Source: Congeria kusceri
Taxonomy: Eukaryota > Mollusca > Bivalvia > Myida > Dreissenidae
DNA: 64,000 nucleotides
Assembly: GCA_027627225.1 (NCBI GenBank)
Contig: CM051034.1
Span: 9,524,058 to 9,588,057, forward strand
Direction of reading: 5' to 3'
Part shown: piece by piece, positions 49,701 through 59,900 of the stretch
Position numbering within the stretch: the first letter of the stretch is position 1
Layout: each line of letters opens with the position of its first letter
Notes under the pieces: generated by a model
What the model saw: only the letters and a program-made list of their open reading frames with translations
Told to the model about the DNA's origin: nothing
Databases searched by the model: none
Position numbers and translations under genes: made by a program

Positions 49701-51002
49701 TGTGTCATATGCACCTAAGATCATGGTCAATATGTTCCATATGTCATCGTCAATATGTACCTAAAGTCGTGGTCAGTACGTACCTAAAGTCACGTTAAAT
49801 ATGTACCTAAAGTCATGTTCAATATGTCGAAAATTCGTGTTCAATACACTCCACGAGCCATGTTAAACATGTATCTTAAGTAATGTTCCATATGCACCTT
49901 AAGTTATGTTCAATACATGTATATATACCTAAAGTCATGTTCAATATGTACCTAAAAGTCATGTTCATTACGTACATCAAATCATGGTCAATATGTTCTA
50001 AAAGTTGTGTTCGATATTTTCTAAATTCATGTTCAAATACGTTCCACAAGTCATGCTTAACATGTATTTAAAGTAATGTTCCATATGTACCTTAAGTTGT
50101 GTTCAATATATATACTTAAAGTTATGTTCAATATGTACCTTAAGTGGCATTTAATATGTATATATTTGTACCTTTAGTCGTGTTCAATATGTACCTTAAG
50201 TCATATTAAGTATATACCTAAGTCGTTTTCCATATGTTCCAAAAGTAATGTTCAATAAGAACCTACAATAGTGTTCCATATGTACCTTAAGTCATGTTCA
50301 ATATGTGCCTAAAGTCATGTTCAGTATGTTTGTAAAGTACTATTCAGTATGTCCCAGAAGTCCAATGTTCCATATGTACCTTAAATCATGTTCAATATGT
50401 GCCTAAAGTCATGTTCAGTATGTTTGTAAAGTACTGTTCAGTATGTCCCAGAAGTCCAATGTTCCATATGTACCTAAAGTCATGTTCAGTATGTTTGTAA
50501 AGTACTGTTCAGTATGTCCCAGAAGTCCAATGTTCCATATGTACCTAAAGTCATGTTCAGTATGTTTGTAAAGAACTGTTCAGTATGTCCCAGAAGTCCA
50601 ATGTTCCATATGTACCTAAAGTCATGTTCAGTATGTTTGTAAAGAACTGTTCAGTATGTCCCAGAAGTCCAATGTTCCATATGTACCTAAAGTCATGTTC
50701 AGTATGTTTGTAAAGTACTGTTCAGTATGTCCCAGAAGTCCAATGTTCCATATGTACCTAAAGTCATGTTCAGTATGTTTGTAAAGTACTGTTCAAGTAT
50801 GTCCCAGCAGTCCAATGTTCCATATGTACCTAAAGTCATGTTCAGTTTTTTTTAAAGTACTGTTCAGTATGTCCCAGAAGTCCTGATGATGTCTGTTTCA
50901 GTGTACTGGAGCTTTGGCAGCCATGTGTGCTACATTGTGGGAGGAGTGCTCCTGGTGATACCCTACCTCCTGCTGAGAGCAAAGTCTGTCAAGAACTCAT
51001 AG
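28703..51002 (+). CDS. MFSD10: MFSD10 / TETRAN-like major facilitator transporter, complete, 11 coding exons
   Basis: Exons: 28703-28906, 30062-30158, 32428-32531, 32721-32879, 33423-33614, 34078-34174, 34700-34811, 39213-39268, 39717-39860, 40390-40527 and 50902-51002. All have GT-AG borders with matching phases and total 1404 nt (467 residues), close to the length of vertebrate MFSD10. The protein is a 12-helix membrane transporter. Helix 1 contains IDLLAFTVILPLLPSILDYYG, split here as IDLLAFTVILPLLP and SILDYYG. The MFS loop 2-3 motif is SDVYGRKP after helix 2. Helix 4 has RIVGGISKGNISLSTA, and later helices have GTIMGIFRALGALARALGP. These match MFSD10, a relative of bacterial tetracycline/H+ antiporters reported to move organic anions. 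The substrate in molluscs is unknown. The start ATG lies 16 nt after a splice acceptor, so a 5' UTR exon exists upstream. Intron 7 (4.4 kb) and intron 10 (10.4 kb) are swollen by mobile DNA. The donor of exon 1 and the acceptor of exon 3 are each multiplied in tandem. Confidence 0.93.
28855..29394 (+). repeat. 77-bp minisatellite made of the MFSD10 exon 1 / intron 1 donor junction
   Basis: Each unit repeats the end of coding exon 1 (CTGCCATCCATTCTAGATTA, then CTATGGCTCCAAAGAG) plus the start of intron 1 (GTAACCGATCTATGCCTGTA). Donor GTs fall at 28907, 28984, 29061, 29138, 29215, 29291 and 29368, so the spacing is 77 bp with one 76. Reading past the first donor meets an in-frame TAG in the next copy, because the copies have CATTCTAG where the coding exon has CATTTTAG. 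Confidence 0.92.
30415..31140 (-). pseudogene. mariner (DD34D) transposase remnant in MFSD10 intron 2
   Basis: Reading on the minus strand from about 31140: a segment with WKTPGSPSPKKFK and MFIIFFDVRG (first Asp), then HHDNAPSH (second Asp), then HPPYSPDLSPCDFFLFP (third Asp). The second and third Asp are separated by 34 residues, the mariner signature. Lesions are a frameshift after ALPQG (about 30965-30985) and a TGA in place of the residue after HHDNAPSH. A 111-bp segment (30820-30930) with GT and AG ends interrupts YYTK / VLKRN and reads like an intron. The N-terminal DNA-binding part and the TIRs were not found. Confidence 0.85.
31315..31640 (+). repeat. 55-bp minisatellite made of the MFSD10 exon 3 acceptor junction, block 1
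   Basis: Six tandem copies of TTTTCAG followed by GACTGATTGGTTCCCTG and TGCTGCAGTTTGTGTTTACT. Acceptor AGs precede 31315, 31370, 31425, 31480, 31534 and 31585. The first 40 bp of the unit match the true start of coding exon 3. A further block lies at 32207-32467. Confidence 0.92.
31630..32187. other. 558-bp insertion splitting the acceptor minisatellite
   Basis: Unique sequence inserted within the array. The direct repeat GTTTACTT occurs at 31622-31629 and 32188-32195, which could be an 8-bp target duplication, but the same octamer is also part of each array unit. No TIR or ORF recognised. Confidence 0.45.
32207..32467 (+). repeat. Acceptor-junction minisatellite, block 2, ending in the true MFSD10 exon 3
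   Basis: Five copies start at 32207, 32262, 32323, 32373 and 32428. Only the last one runs on into coding sequence (TTTGTAGCATCTCC); the others switch after TTTGTG back to TTTACTTGTATTTTCAG. This is why 32428 is taken as the real exon 3 start. Confidence 0.9.
34370..34600 (+). mobile_element. Hairpin repeat with CAGCCTGTGC / GCACAGGCT cores
   Basis: Two nested palindromes: ATCAGCCTGTGCAATCCGCA followed by CAGGCTGAT, and ATTAGCCTATGCAGACTGCA followed by CAGGCTAAT. Phrases such as GGTATTTTCTGTTTC and ACGCACATGCATTAAG sit between and after them. Part of the same repeat occurs at 39600-39706 and a fragment near 44210-44270. I associate this family with Dreissena genomes, from memory. It lies in MFSD10 intron 6. 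Confidence 0.6.
35234..38939 (+). mobile_element. pogo-like DNA transposon in MFSD10 intron 7
   Basis: The left end GGGCTGGTATTCACAAAGCA continues TCTTAAG; the right end CTTAAGATGCTTCGTGAATA continues CAGCCC. They are inverted repeats with one gap and one mismatch. A second inner inverted repeat CGATGTATCTTGATTC lies at 35321-35336 with its complement at 38723-38738. The element is about 3.7 kb and contains one transposase remnant. The exact ends and the TA target duplication are not resolved. Confidence 0.8.
35727..37066 (+). pseudogene. pogo-like transposase with PHD-like finger, catalytic core deleted
   Basis: It opens after an acceptor (TTTTAG to 35726) with a CENP-B/pogo helix-turn-helix region (RKYRLYSPSSLINAF ... 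MVPENTLRDRV). A one-base frameshift near 36020-36030 separates this from the rest, where VQLGKRTADTPLSMMWMKGF resumes. The DDE domain starts normally, but the first catalytic position reads NIEEKG (E instead of D, codon 36254-36256). The frame then jumps at about 36546 from HFIKFMPGR to CIFETVENK, losing the segment that should carry the DGH and DVG..FGPF motifs. A C-terminal PHD-like zinc module (WCVC ... CKHWTH ... FLCPHC) is intact. It cannot be an active transposase. Confidence 0.85.
39590..39706 (+). mobile_element. Fragment of the CAGCCTGTGC hairpin repeat
   Basis: It contains AAAATACCATAAAGCAGAAA, GTGTCATCCCGGATCAGCCT and ACGCACATGCATTAAG, as in 34370-34600. It ends 10 bp before the MFSD10 exon 9 acceptor. 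Confidence 0.55.
40665..43862 (+). repeat. 3.2-kb tandem repeat element in MFSD10 intron 10
   Basis: The head is GCTCATGGTGAGCTTTAGTG ATC; the tail is AGGTGAGCGACGTAGGGCC then TTCGTGGCCCTCTTGTTT. In between are about fifteen units of roughly 165 bp containing GTGGTCCTCTACAAAGATTG, ATGCCCCTGGGGTCAAAACT, GGTCACATGGTTTATATAGA and AGGTTTCATATTTGGTATGT. About 0.65 kb of non-repeat sequence (42050-42680) interrupts it. The related short blocks at 6952 and 17738 share its ends. Confidence 0.8.
43863..45639. other. Intronic sequence with a local duplication, no exon
   Basis: About 90 bp containing TTAGTGAAGTGTAATTGCCA and AGTTAAACAATTTAAA occurs at about 44780-44870 and again at 45172-45255. A fragment GGCAGAAAGTGTCGTCCTGG of the hairpin repeat lies near 44245. 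The 103-codon frame at 44641-44952 overlaps the duplication and is not supported. Confidence 0.45.
45640..46194. mobile_element. hAT-like MITE (CAGGGTTCGAATTTAG) with 5-bp target duplication
   Basis: The left end CAGGGTTCGAATTTAG pairs with the right end CTAAATTCAAACCCTG. The flanks are CAAGA on both sides, a perfect 5-bp duplication. Subterminal ACTCGCAAAATGCGAG-type repeats occur at both ends. No transposase; the 191-codon minus-strand frame (45494-46069) crosses its border and is spurious. Confidence 0.75.
46396..47535 (+). repeat. Tandem repeat element (ATGCCCCCCTTCGAAGAAGTGGGGG head)
   Basis: Same head family as 25905-27830, including a GTCGGTCGGTCGG tract. About five units contain CTAGAGAACGCTTTGACCTA, GGGAGGAAAGGAAGACGCCT and CAGGTCAAAGGTCAAGGTCA. 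It ends near CATGTTTTACAAAACTCTCTTGTTT. Confidence 0.75.
47842..48350 (+). repeat. 28-bp minisatellite in MFSD10 intron 10
   Basis: About eighteen copies of TGTTTTACTGAGCACTCAAA plus TTGTAGCT, differing mainly at one T/C position (AAATTG or AAACTG). It does not resemble the neighbouring exons. Confidence 0.92.
48880..50880 (+). repeat. 22-bp minisatellite maturing into a 71-bp higher-order array beside MFSD10 exon 11
   Basis: The left part has diverged units of about 22 bp (ACCTAAAATCATGGTCAATATGC type). From about 50330 a clean 71-bp unit appears, with TTCAGTATGTTTGTAAAGTA, TTCAGTATGTCCCAGAAGTC and CAATGTTCCATATGTACC. It is repeated about seven times and stops 20 bp before the exon 11 acceptor. 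Confidence 0.88.
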
Positions 51003-52810
51003 CGGCCACAGTGAAGAGCAGTACCAACAGCATTCCCTGCATGTTTTCATTTTAATTTTGGCTTGTTAGAGGCTTATTACAAGCTTCCAGAGCATATCAG
51101 ATATACATTTGAACAGTAGGACATGCAAACTGTACATAGAACAGTCTCAAAATGCGTGTATCTACGCAACTTCACGTTTTACATACTGCTTCAGATATAG
51201 ATTAAAGGTGCTCATCTATTGTGAGTATTAAAATATGTACATGTTTACATCTTCACAAAATAAATTGATGGTCAAATTCATTAAATAAGCAAAAGAGTAT
51301 CAAGTAACAATGTGTGTTTGTGTCATTTCTTAGGAGTTTAAGAATAAATGTGCTATAAAAAAGCAAATTACCAAAATGTGTTTCATGAAAATAAAATTGC
51401 CATACTTTGCAGTTCTCAAATGTTATTGCTTAATTTAACAAAGTGCTGCACATGCATAGCACCAACTATACATATTACTAGTTGTAGTATTATGTTGACA
51501 AGCATGATGTGTTTTAAAACTGAATGCAGTATGCAGTTTCTGCAAGCATTTGTACTTACAATGGTAAATAAAACTCGGCAAGCATTTCTCCAACGCTATT
51601 CTACATGTTGATTGTGTTCTCATGTTATATTGCAATTACAGCGATAGTAAAACCTTGTCACAAGCATTGCTATGTAGTATATTTCGATGGGTCAGCACAA
51701 AACCGCTCAGTCTATATATTTATATACTTATATTGCACAGTTTTGCACTGAGTCATGTATACTAAAGCCAATGTGCCGTGAATTGCAGCATAATATGGGT
51801 CCTACCTTGTGGATAAATATTTGTGCCCGAGTTTTATTATAACCTGTTCGAAGTAATTACAGCGAAACCATATTTCTTTCATTTTCATTATAGCATGACA
51901 TATTTCTTTTATTGAGAAACGTGTGTTTGTGTGCATAATGTGACCGAAAGTAATATCAAACACATAATAGAAAATGGCGTTATATTTGACCTTTGATTAA
52001 ACAATTGTTAGTGTGCTGTTATCTTTTGCGTTACTCATTCTCCTTGTCATGTTTACTTTTGCATTGAAATATTTTATCTTTTGGGCCTTTGTATGACATT
52101 TTTATAAGCTCTGTTATTACATGACTTAAGTTTGATAACGTTTTTATTTAAAAGTGATTAAGTGTATCATTTCGTGACAGTTGATGGATTGTGTGTTGGT
52201 ATTGACACGATTTTGTTGTTATCTCTGTTTAGAAATTGGTCTTGTGTATTTTTACATTCATTATATTCTTGTTACTTAAGTGTATTTACTTTTATTGTTT
52301 AAGTGCAATTTATGTCTTTGTCTTTTACAAAAAATTTTGTAAGTCTTCTATAACTAGGCAATGTCCGGGATAAGAACTAGTCTTTCATGGTAAACTATGC
52401 ATTCTTATGCATATACATATTGTTTCCTTAAAATTACATATTATTGAAGTATTCCGTAATTTAAAAAGTCAGCATTATTGTGTTTGATAGTGGAATATGT
52501 AAAGCAACATAGGTATCTTCCCTGTGACTCCGAGATTAAGATTGTTGTGTTATTAAACAGCGCATGCTTTTATAGTTTTGACAATTGGCAATGATTCAGC
52601 GAGTAAATGAAAAGGTATACTGCTGCTGTTACAATGTATACCGGTACATATACATGATTTTAATTAATAATGTTAATGTTATGAAGTATCTAGTTGCATA
52701 AGCATACTGCTGTTTTGGGTTGTATTTTACATGTACTGAATGTTAATAGTTTTTATATTTTGCATTGTGTATATAAATATCAAAGTTATATTTTAATAAA
52801 TTAGTCAGAA
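51003..52810 (+). other. 3' UTR region of the MFSD10-like gene
   Basis: No ORF of note. Candidate poly(A) signals AATAAA lie at 51259-51264 and 52795-52800. Which one is used cannot be told from sequence. Confidence 0.5.
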
Positions 52811-52894
52811 GTTGAATAACGTTTTGTTTCTTTAGTACACTGCACCCCGATGAAACGTTTCATGCGAAAGACGAGTTAGTAGGTAAGGCTGTAG

Positions 52895-53456
52895 CAGCTG
52901 CTCGAACCTGTGAACCCTGGGTTGTGTAGCCAGTGTGTCACCACTAGACCTGCGACCCCTGAATTGTGAAGCCAGTGTGTCACCACTAGACCTGCGACCC
53001 CTGGGTTGTGAAGCCAGTGTGTCACCACTAGACTTGCGACCCCTGGGTTGTGAAGCCAGTGTGTTACCACTAGACTTGCGACCCCTGGGTTGTGAAGCCA
53101 GTGTGTCACCACTAGACTTGCGACCCTTGGGTTGTGAAGCCTGTGTGTCACCACTAGACCTGCGACCCCTGGGTTGTGAAGCCAGTGTGTCACCACTAGA
53201 CTTGCGACCCCTGGGTTGTGAAGCCAGTGTGTCACCACTAGACCTGCGACCCCTGGGTTGTGAAGCCAGTGTGTTACCACTAGACCTGCGACCCCTGGGT
53301 TGTGAAGCCAGTGTGTTACCACTAGACCTGCGACCCCTGGGTTGTGAAGCCAGTGTATCACCACTAGACCTGCGACCCCTGGATTGTGCAGCCCGTGTGT
53401 TACCACTAGACCTGCGACCCGTGGATTGTGAAGCAAGTGTGTTACCACTAGACCAC
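52895..53456 (-). repeat. 42-bp minisatellite built from a tRNA-like A-box segment
   Basis: On the minus strand the array starts with TGGTCTAGTGG (53455-53445, a Pol III A-box match). The 42-bp unit (GTCTAGTGGTGACACACTGG, CTTCACAACCCAGGGGTCGC, AG) then repeats, with 13 A-box copies. The last one continues to GGGTTCACAGGTTCGAGC, a B-box-like end (52908-52900). Because 42 is divisible by 3, long open frames appear on both strands (220 and 230 codons). I see no evidence that they are genes. Confidence 0.85.
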
Positions 53457-53459
53457 GGA

Positions 53460-55820
53460 TTCGCCCCTAACGACGGCGCTATGTCTCCACTCACTGATAA
53501 AAGGTGGCCATGTAAGCACTCCACCCAAGGTTTCGGACTGCAAGATGGACATTTTCTCAGGTTAACTCGTATATTTTCTTGGGTGTTCTTAGGTTAACCG
53601 GTGACTCAATAATTAAACATCCTTTATAAAGGTAAGCATAATGTACCGGTATTATTTCTTTCACATTATGAAAGACGAAACAGTAAACAACGAGTCGTTA
53701 GTGTAACCGTTTTGTCAGTTTTTTTATTATTATTGCGTCTTAAACAACTGACAATTCAATGGACTCGGTCGATATTGAGTTGGACTTCCGATTGAAAGTC
53801 CAGTACTTCCACCGATATCTTTGCTCAAAGTTTCTAAAGAAGTTTATGCTCCATGTTGTTAACATTTACGATTAAAGCATACACAATTTGCTTAGAAAAC
53901 ACTCAACATGTAGCGCAAGTAGTAGGTTGTAGTCGTACTGTGATCACTATCTTATGGCTCATTTATAAGTCGTTTTATTTAGAGATTCTGCGTATTTCAA
54001 AACTACACTATAGCAGTTTCAATTTTTGTGTTCCGTAAATTGAATCGAATATGTCTAAACTGGCTGTGCAAAACACAAAGAACATCAATGTTTTTCTATG
54101 TTTTAATTAATGCAGTTAAAATAACATACACTCGCATAATATTTGCGTATAACAGGCAACGCTCATTGTTAATTAAGGAAGACACGTTTATGCTACGTCT
54201 TCTAAAACATGGCAATGTTTAAACTGCAAAATGTAGCACAAAAAATAAAACTACAACTGATTGTATTAAACGCTCATTTCTACAAAGAACATTTGAAACT
54301 ATTGACCGTATTTTTTTTTCCCCCAAAAAAAATCTTCGAAAACAGTCGAAATATTCAATTTGTGTTGTCATTTTAAGTTTCAAGATATTTGTACGCTCAC
54401 AAATGCGCATTTAGTCCTGAAGTCTTAACACAAAATTTGATAACAAGTTAACAATTCACTTTCTTTAGTTTTCTCCAACACTGATTCTCGTTCAAGTCAT
54501 GTAGTGTGCACTTCTATTGAAATCTCATACACTACATGTAACTTGAGTTGGCTTATAATGTCGGCGTTTGTTTCGAATCACGACGGTTAGACACTGATAA
54601 AATACAGAAAAAAGTTAATCGTTGCCATTCATATTCATTGTTAAGATGCAAACAATCAATGTATCACTAGAAATATATTTGGAGCGTGTTTTAAGAGAAA
54701 AATAAAATAAGCACTATTTAACAGCTTGACACGTACTTTTGCTGGCGTTAAGAATAAATGTGTGTAAATACGGACGTGTGTCCGTTCGATTGTATCCTTC
54801 TGTATAGCGATGACGGACTCCTGATTATATGGAGGGATTATTTGATGATCACAAACTAGTCATATCACAAAATTCGTTTTGGAATGTTCGCGGTGCTCGC
54901 AGTGACGTCACTTCCTCCACTTTGCACGCTGGGCCAAAACTTGTTGTCTCAAAGTCCGCGACAGGTACATGAAGTACATCTGAAGTCGATGTAAACTAAT
55001 ATGAGAGTCATGGTTAGGCGTACTATAATATTATTTAATATCTACCGAATACAACAGTACTTGTATAATTTATTATCTAACAACCTATTGAAATAAATAT
55101 GTGAAACAAAAATACACAAAACAAAGCACATAGCTCAAATCAAACCCTGTAGCTAACACGTGACCGTAATAAGAACACGTGGAATAAATTGAAATGAAGA
55201 AAACAACGTGGACATGCTCAGTAAAATCCCCGCGTTGTTATTTTGACTTTTTATGTTTCTTTTGTTTTTAATTTTGACTCTCGTTATCATTTATCTGGAA
55301 CAATATAGAGGATATTTTTGGTTTTCGGTAAAACATACATTTGAATTCACGAGTTATCAAGGAAATATATTTTATTCTATGATCAGGAGTACATCAAAAA
55401 TCGATATTCTACCGAAACCAACAAAGTTTAATTTTATTTTATGTTTAAAAAGTGTTATTTTAGTATTTTTCCAACAGTGAACTACCAACTTTATTTCAAG
55501 GACATTTCCTGTAATGTTTCGACTGTAAGACCACACTGTTAATAACACCATTTAAGGAACACCATTTAAGGTACTAGTGAAACGCTTAACACCATTGAAG
55601 GTAATACTCTTGTATTAACATATATACTCCACGAGCATACCATTCTAACTAGCTGCTATCGCAAAGGCATTCAAGCAATGGGCGTGTCATGCCTGTAGGC
55701 GTGGCCAGTGCACGCTACACCACATTTCCCTATAAACAACCGAAAAGCATAAAATAAAAAGCATCATTATCTTCGGTAATTTCATTAAATAACAAGAGAA
55801 AAATGCGCAAACCGCATTAA
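53460..55820. other. No gene recognised between MFSD10 and the tetraspanin
   Basis: Unique-looking AT-rich DNA. A CRE palindrome TGACGTCA lies at 54903-54910 next to CTTCCTCC in a slightly more GC-rich patch, but no exon can be attached to it. The missing last tetraspanin exon may lie here, but I could not find it. Confidence 0.4.
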
Positions 55821-56674
55821 AGCCGGATTTTTTATTTTGCCGATGGGGGTACATGTACAAGTCAATGCTGGTGAAGAAGAATGGAGGTTTCATGTCGATG
55901 ATCTAAAATGTTTGCAGTAAAGTTTCATCAAGATCGATCAAGAACTTTAGAAAACATGACAGGAATACAAAACTTCAAAGCAAATTCTATTTTTAGCTCT
56001 TGTGGCCATTTTGTGCAGTGAGGCGTAACCATTTGAATAAGTTTGATAGAGGACCACTAAACGAATATTGGTGTGAAATTTATTGAAAATCTAGCCATAG
56101 GTCTAGAAGAAATTGGCGTTTAGACATATTTAAATTTTTAGCTCTGGCGGCCATCTTGTACAGTGAAGTGGAACCATTTTCACAGGTTTGGTAGAGGACC
56201 ATCCAAGGAATATTTCTGTAAAGTTTCATGAAGATTGACCAAGAACTTTTGAAAATATGACAGGAAATACGAAACTTTAACAGAAATTCTATTTTAAGCT
56301 CTAGTGGCCATTTTGTGCAGTAAGGCGGAATCATTTAAATAAGTTTGGTAGAGGAACACTAAACAGACATTTGTGTAAAATTATTTGAAAATCTAGCCAT
56401 AGGTTTAGAAGAAATGGCGTTTAGACATATTTCTTTTTTTAGCTCTGGCGGCATCTTGTGCAGTGAAGCGGAACCTTTTTCACAGGTTTTGTAGATGACC
56501 ATCCAAGGAACATTTCTGTAAAGTTTCATGAAGATTGACAAAGAACTTTTGAAAATATGACAGAAATACGAAACTTTAGCCCAAAATATTAACGACATCG
56601 CAACGCCCGCCCGACTGCCCACCCGCCCGCCCAACCGATCTATAAGTCGAGATTTTTCGTTGAAAAATCCGGCT
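55821..56674. mobile_element. TIR repeat element (AGCCGGATTTTT) with two to three internal units
   Basis: The ends AGCCGGATTTTTT and AAAAATCCGGCT are inverted. Inside, units of about 160 bp share AAGTTTCATGAAGATTGA, TTTTGAAAATATGACAG and AGCTCTGGCGGCCATCTTG. The right side has a CGCCCGCCCGACTGCCCACC tract. The minus-strand frames of 84 and 91 codons only read the repeat. Confidence 0.65.
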
Positions 56675-56844
56675 AAAAATACACAATATTGAAAAAAAAT
56701 CCTTTCAAATCTTGACGGATTCTAGGTGGTGCCATGGTTACATTTAAAGTTAAACGCACAGGGGAAGTAACCGCGGCAAGGGGTATGGTCAGCTACAACG
56801 CGGTGCATTGTGTACCAGATACCTGCGAGCTCAGATATTAGAGC

Positions 56845-56944
56845 CGCCAACCTGTGGAATCAGTACGCCGCCACTCCTCAGTTGTGTACGAGTCGCTTAC
56901 CCCCAGCATGGCTCCCTCTCCCCAATAGTATATGAGCCGCTTAC
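56845..56944 (-). repeat. Degenerate tandem copies of the tetraspanin TM4-exon donor junction
   Basis: On the minus strand the exon ends GGCGCCATGCTGGGGGTGCT GATTCCACAG with donor GTAAGCGGCTCATA. Downstream a second copy reads GGAGCCATGCTGGGGGTAAG CGACTCGTAC, and a third reads TACTGATTCCACAGGTTGGC GGCTC. The copies are partial and diverged. Confidence 0.6.
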
Positions 56945-59900
56945 CTGTGGAATCAGCACCCCCAGCATGGCGCCCCCTATCACCATGGCGTGGTCGTTGA
57001 TAAACGTGCCCACTGCTTTCAAACAGCCCACTTTATTAATGGGGTTATGTTCGGAGTTTTCTTCAAGCTTGTTCTAAAATGACACAAGAAATTCCATTTA
57101 AGAATAACTTACCAATAGTTGTTCTTGTTCAAGCTTCATGGCATCAATTTATATTATATTATTATGATATATTATTATGGCTATACGTAGTTTCATAAAG
57201 CAATCAATATATTCACAAAGTGTGAAGGTCGTGTCAATTTATAATTTATTTGAATGCATTTATACTACTATATGTATTTCATTAAATTATAATAAATACG
57301 TTAACGCGTGTTATCAGTTATTTGAAAGTAAAATTTGAACATATTTTTGTTTCAACGCATTTTCCAAGAGAAAGCAATAACTTTATAGCTTACAATTCAT
57401 ATCACGTGTTGCGGTGTCATCATACGCCCACATTTTGAAAAAGTGGTGGCTATAATAGGAATCAAGCATGTTGGTCTGTTCGTCGGTACGTCGGTACTGT
57501 GGTACGTCACATATTTCGTTTCCGCTCCATAACGTATAATGCCTAGGAGAGTTTAATATAAGTTCAAATTATTATTCTCCATGACCAGACGATGTGTCGC
57601 GTATATGACCCATGCGTGTCTGTCAAATGTCAAGGTCACGGTTCAAGGTCAAAGGTCAAATACTTGTAATTGTTTCCGCTCAATAACTTCTTAATGCCTG
57701 GAATTATTTTAATATAACTTCAGATAATTATTCCCCATGACCAAATAATGTGTCGCGTACATGACCCATGCTTGTCCTTCAAAGGTCAAGGTCATAATTC
57801 AAGGTCAAAGGACAAATACAGGTAAAATAGTTGCATTTCGTTTCCGCTCCATAACTTCGTAATGCCTAGTAGGATTTAAATATAAATTCAAATAATTATT
57901 CCACATGACAATATGATGTGTCGCGTACATGACCCATGTTTGTAGGCCAAAGGTCAAGGTCATAATTTTAGGTCAAAGTTTTAATATTTGCATTTTGTTC
58001 CTCTCAGTAACTTCTAAATGTCTGGAAAGATTTTAATATTACTTCAAATTGTTACTCCACATGACTAGACAATGTGTCACGCACATGTTCATGCGTATCA
58101 AGCTTATCTGTCAAAGGTCAAGGTCACAATTCGAGGTCAAATATGTATAAATCATTTCCGCTTGTACTCTTTATTAGCATTTCAAGCTCATTTTGCCTTT
58201 TATGCAGGTCATTTTGTCAGTCAATACATTGTTCCGTGTCAAAGCTCTACATCTGTGTCAAAGCTCTACATCTCTGCCAAAGCGGTATGTGGGGGTATTA
58301 ATCACCTTTTGTGATAGCTCTAGTTATAACAATGTTATTAAGTATTACTCTATTAGCCATTCATTTACAATCATTAAATACAACCAACCGTTGCATTCTT
58401 AAACTGCATGACGTTTCTTCCGCACAGAACGTTTATCAACTCTCCCTGCAAATATAAAAGAAAGTTCAACATGGCCGTAACTCGATTTACAGATACAGAA
58501 GGCATATTTCTCACCATTAATATGGAAAAAAACAATTACATTTTCAAATAACTGATGACTTCGAAAGCCCGACATGGTCAATGAATGCAATCGGTCACGT
58601 GATCATGTGTCAACCACTAATGTCATACCAATTCTTCAAACAATAAAAACATACCAGTTCTCCTCACAATAAAGACATAACGGTTACTCCACACAATAAA
58701 GACATACCAGTTTCTACTCACAATAAAGACATACAGGTTCTCCACACAATAAAGACAAAGCGGTTTCTACACACAGTAAAGACACATCGGTTTCTACACA
58801 CAATAAAGACATACAGCTTCTCCACACAAGAAAGACATACCGGTTTCTACACACAATAAAGACATACAGGTTCTCAAAACAATAAAACCATACCGGTTTC
58901 TCCAAACAATAAAGACATACATGTTCAACACACAATAAAAACATATCGGTTTCTACATACAATAAAGAAATACCGGTTTCTCCACACAATAAAGACATAC
59001 TGGTTTCTCCACACAATAAAAACATATCGGTTTCTACATACAATAAAGACATACCGGTTTCTCCACACAATAAAAAACAAACCGGTTTCTCCACACAATA
59101 AAGACATCCCAGTTTTTCCACACCACATAATATAAATATACCGGTTACCCCACACAGTAAAGACATACCAGTTTGTCTACACAATAAAGACATATTAGCT
59201 TCTTTGCACAATAAAGGCATTCCGGTTACTCCACACAGTAAAGACATACCGGTTACTCCATACAATAAAGACATATCGGTTACTCCACACAATAAAGTTA
59301 TATCGGTTTCCTCACCGAATAAAGACATATACCGGTTACTCCAGACAATTAAGACATACCAGTTTCTCCACACATTAAAGACATATCGGCTTCTGTACAC
59401 AATACGCACATACCGGCTTCTCAACACAATAAAGACATATCGGTTTCTCCACACAATAAAGACATACCGGTTTCTCCACACAATAAAGACATACCGGTTT
59501 CTCCACACAATAAAGACATGCCAGTTACTCCACACAATAAAGACATACCGGTTACTCCACACAATAAAGACATATTAGTTTCTCCACACAATAAAGACAT
59601 ATCGGCATCTATACACAATAAAGCAAACGGTTACTCCACACCTTAAAAACATATCGGTTTTATACAAACAATAAAGACATACCGGTTACTCCACACAATA
59701 AAGACATGCCAGTTACTCCACACAATAAAGACATGCCAGTTACTCCACACAATAAAGACATACCGGCTTCTCTACACATTAAAGACATCCCAGTATCTTC
59801 ACACAATAAAGACATACCTGCTTCTACACACAATAAAGACATATCGGTTTCTCCACAAAATAAAGACACACCGGTTTCTCCCGACATTACAGACATACCG

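Noticed and set aside
52832..53597. Long open frames on both strands (230 and 220 codons) with a 14-residue repeat
   Set aside because: The 42-bp period keeps several frames open at once; no splice signals or known repeats support a protein, and the unit is tRNA-like.
54903..54910. A CRE palindrome as a gene promoter
   Set aside because: An 8-bp match is expected by chance at about this frequency, and no exon follows on either strand.
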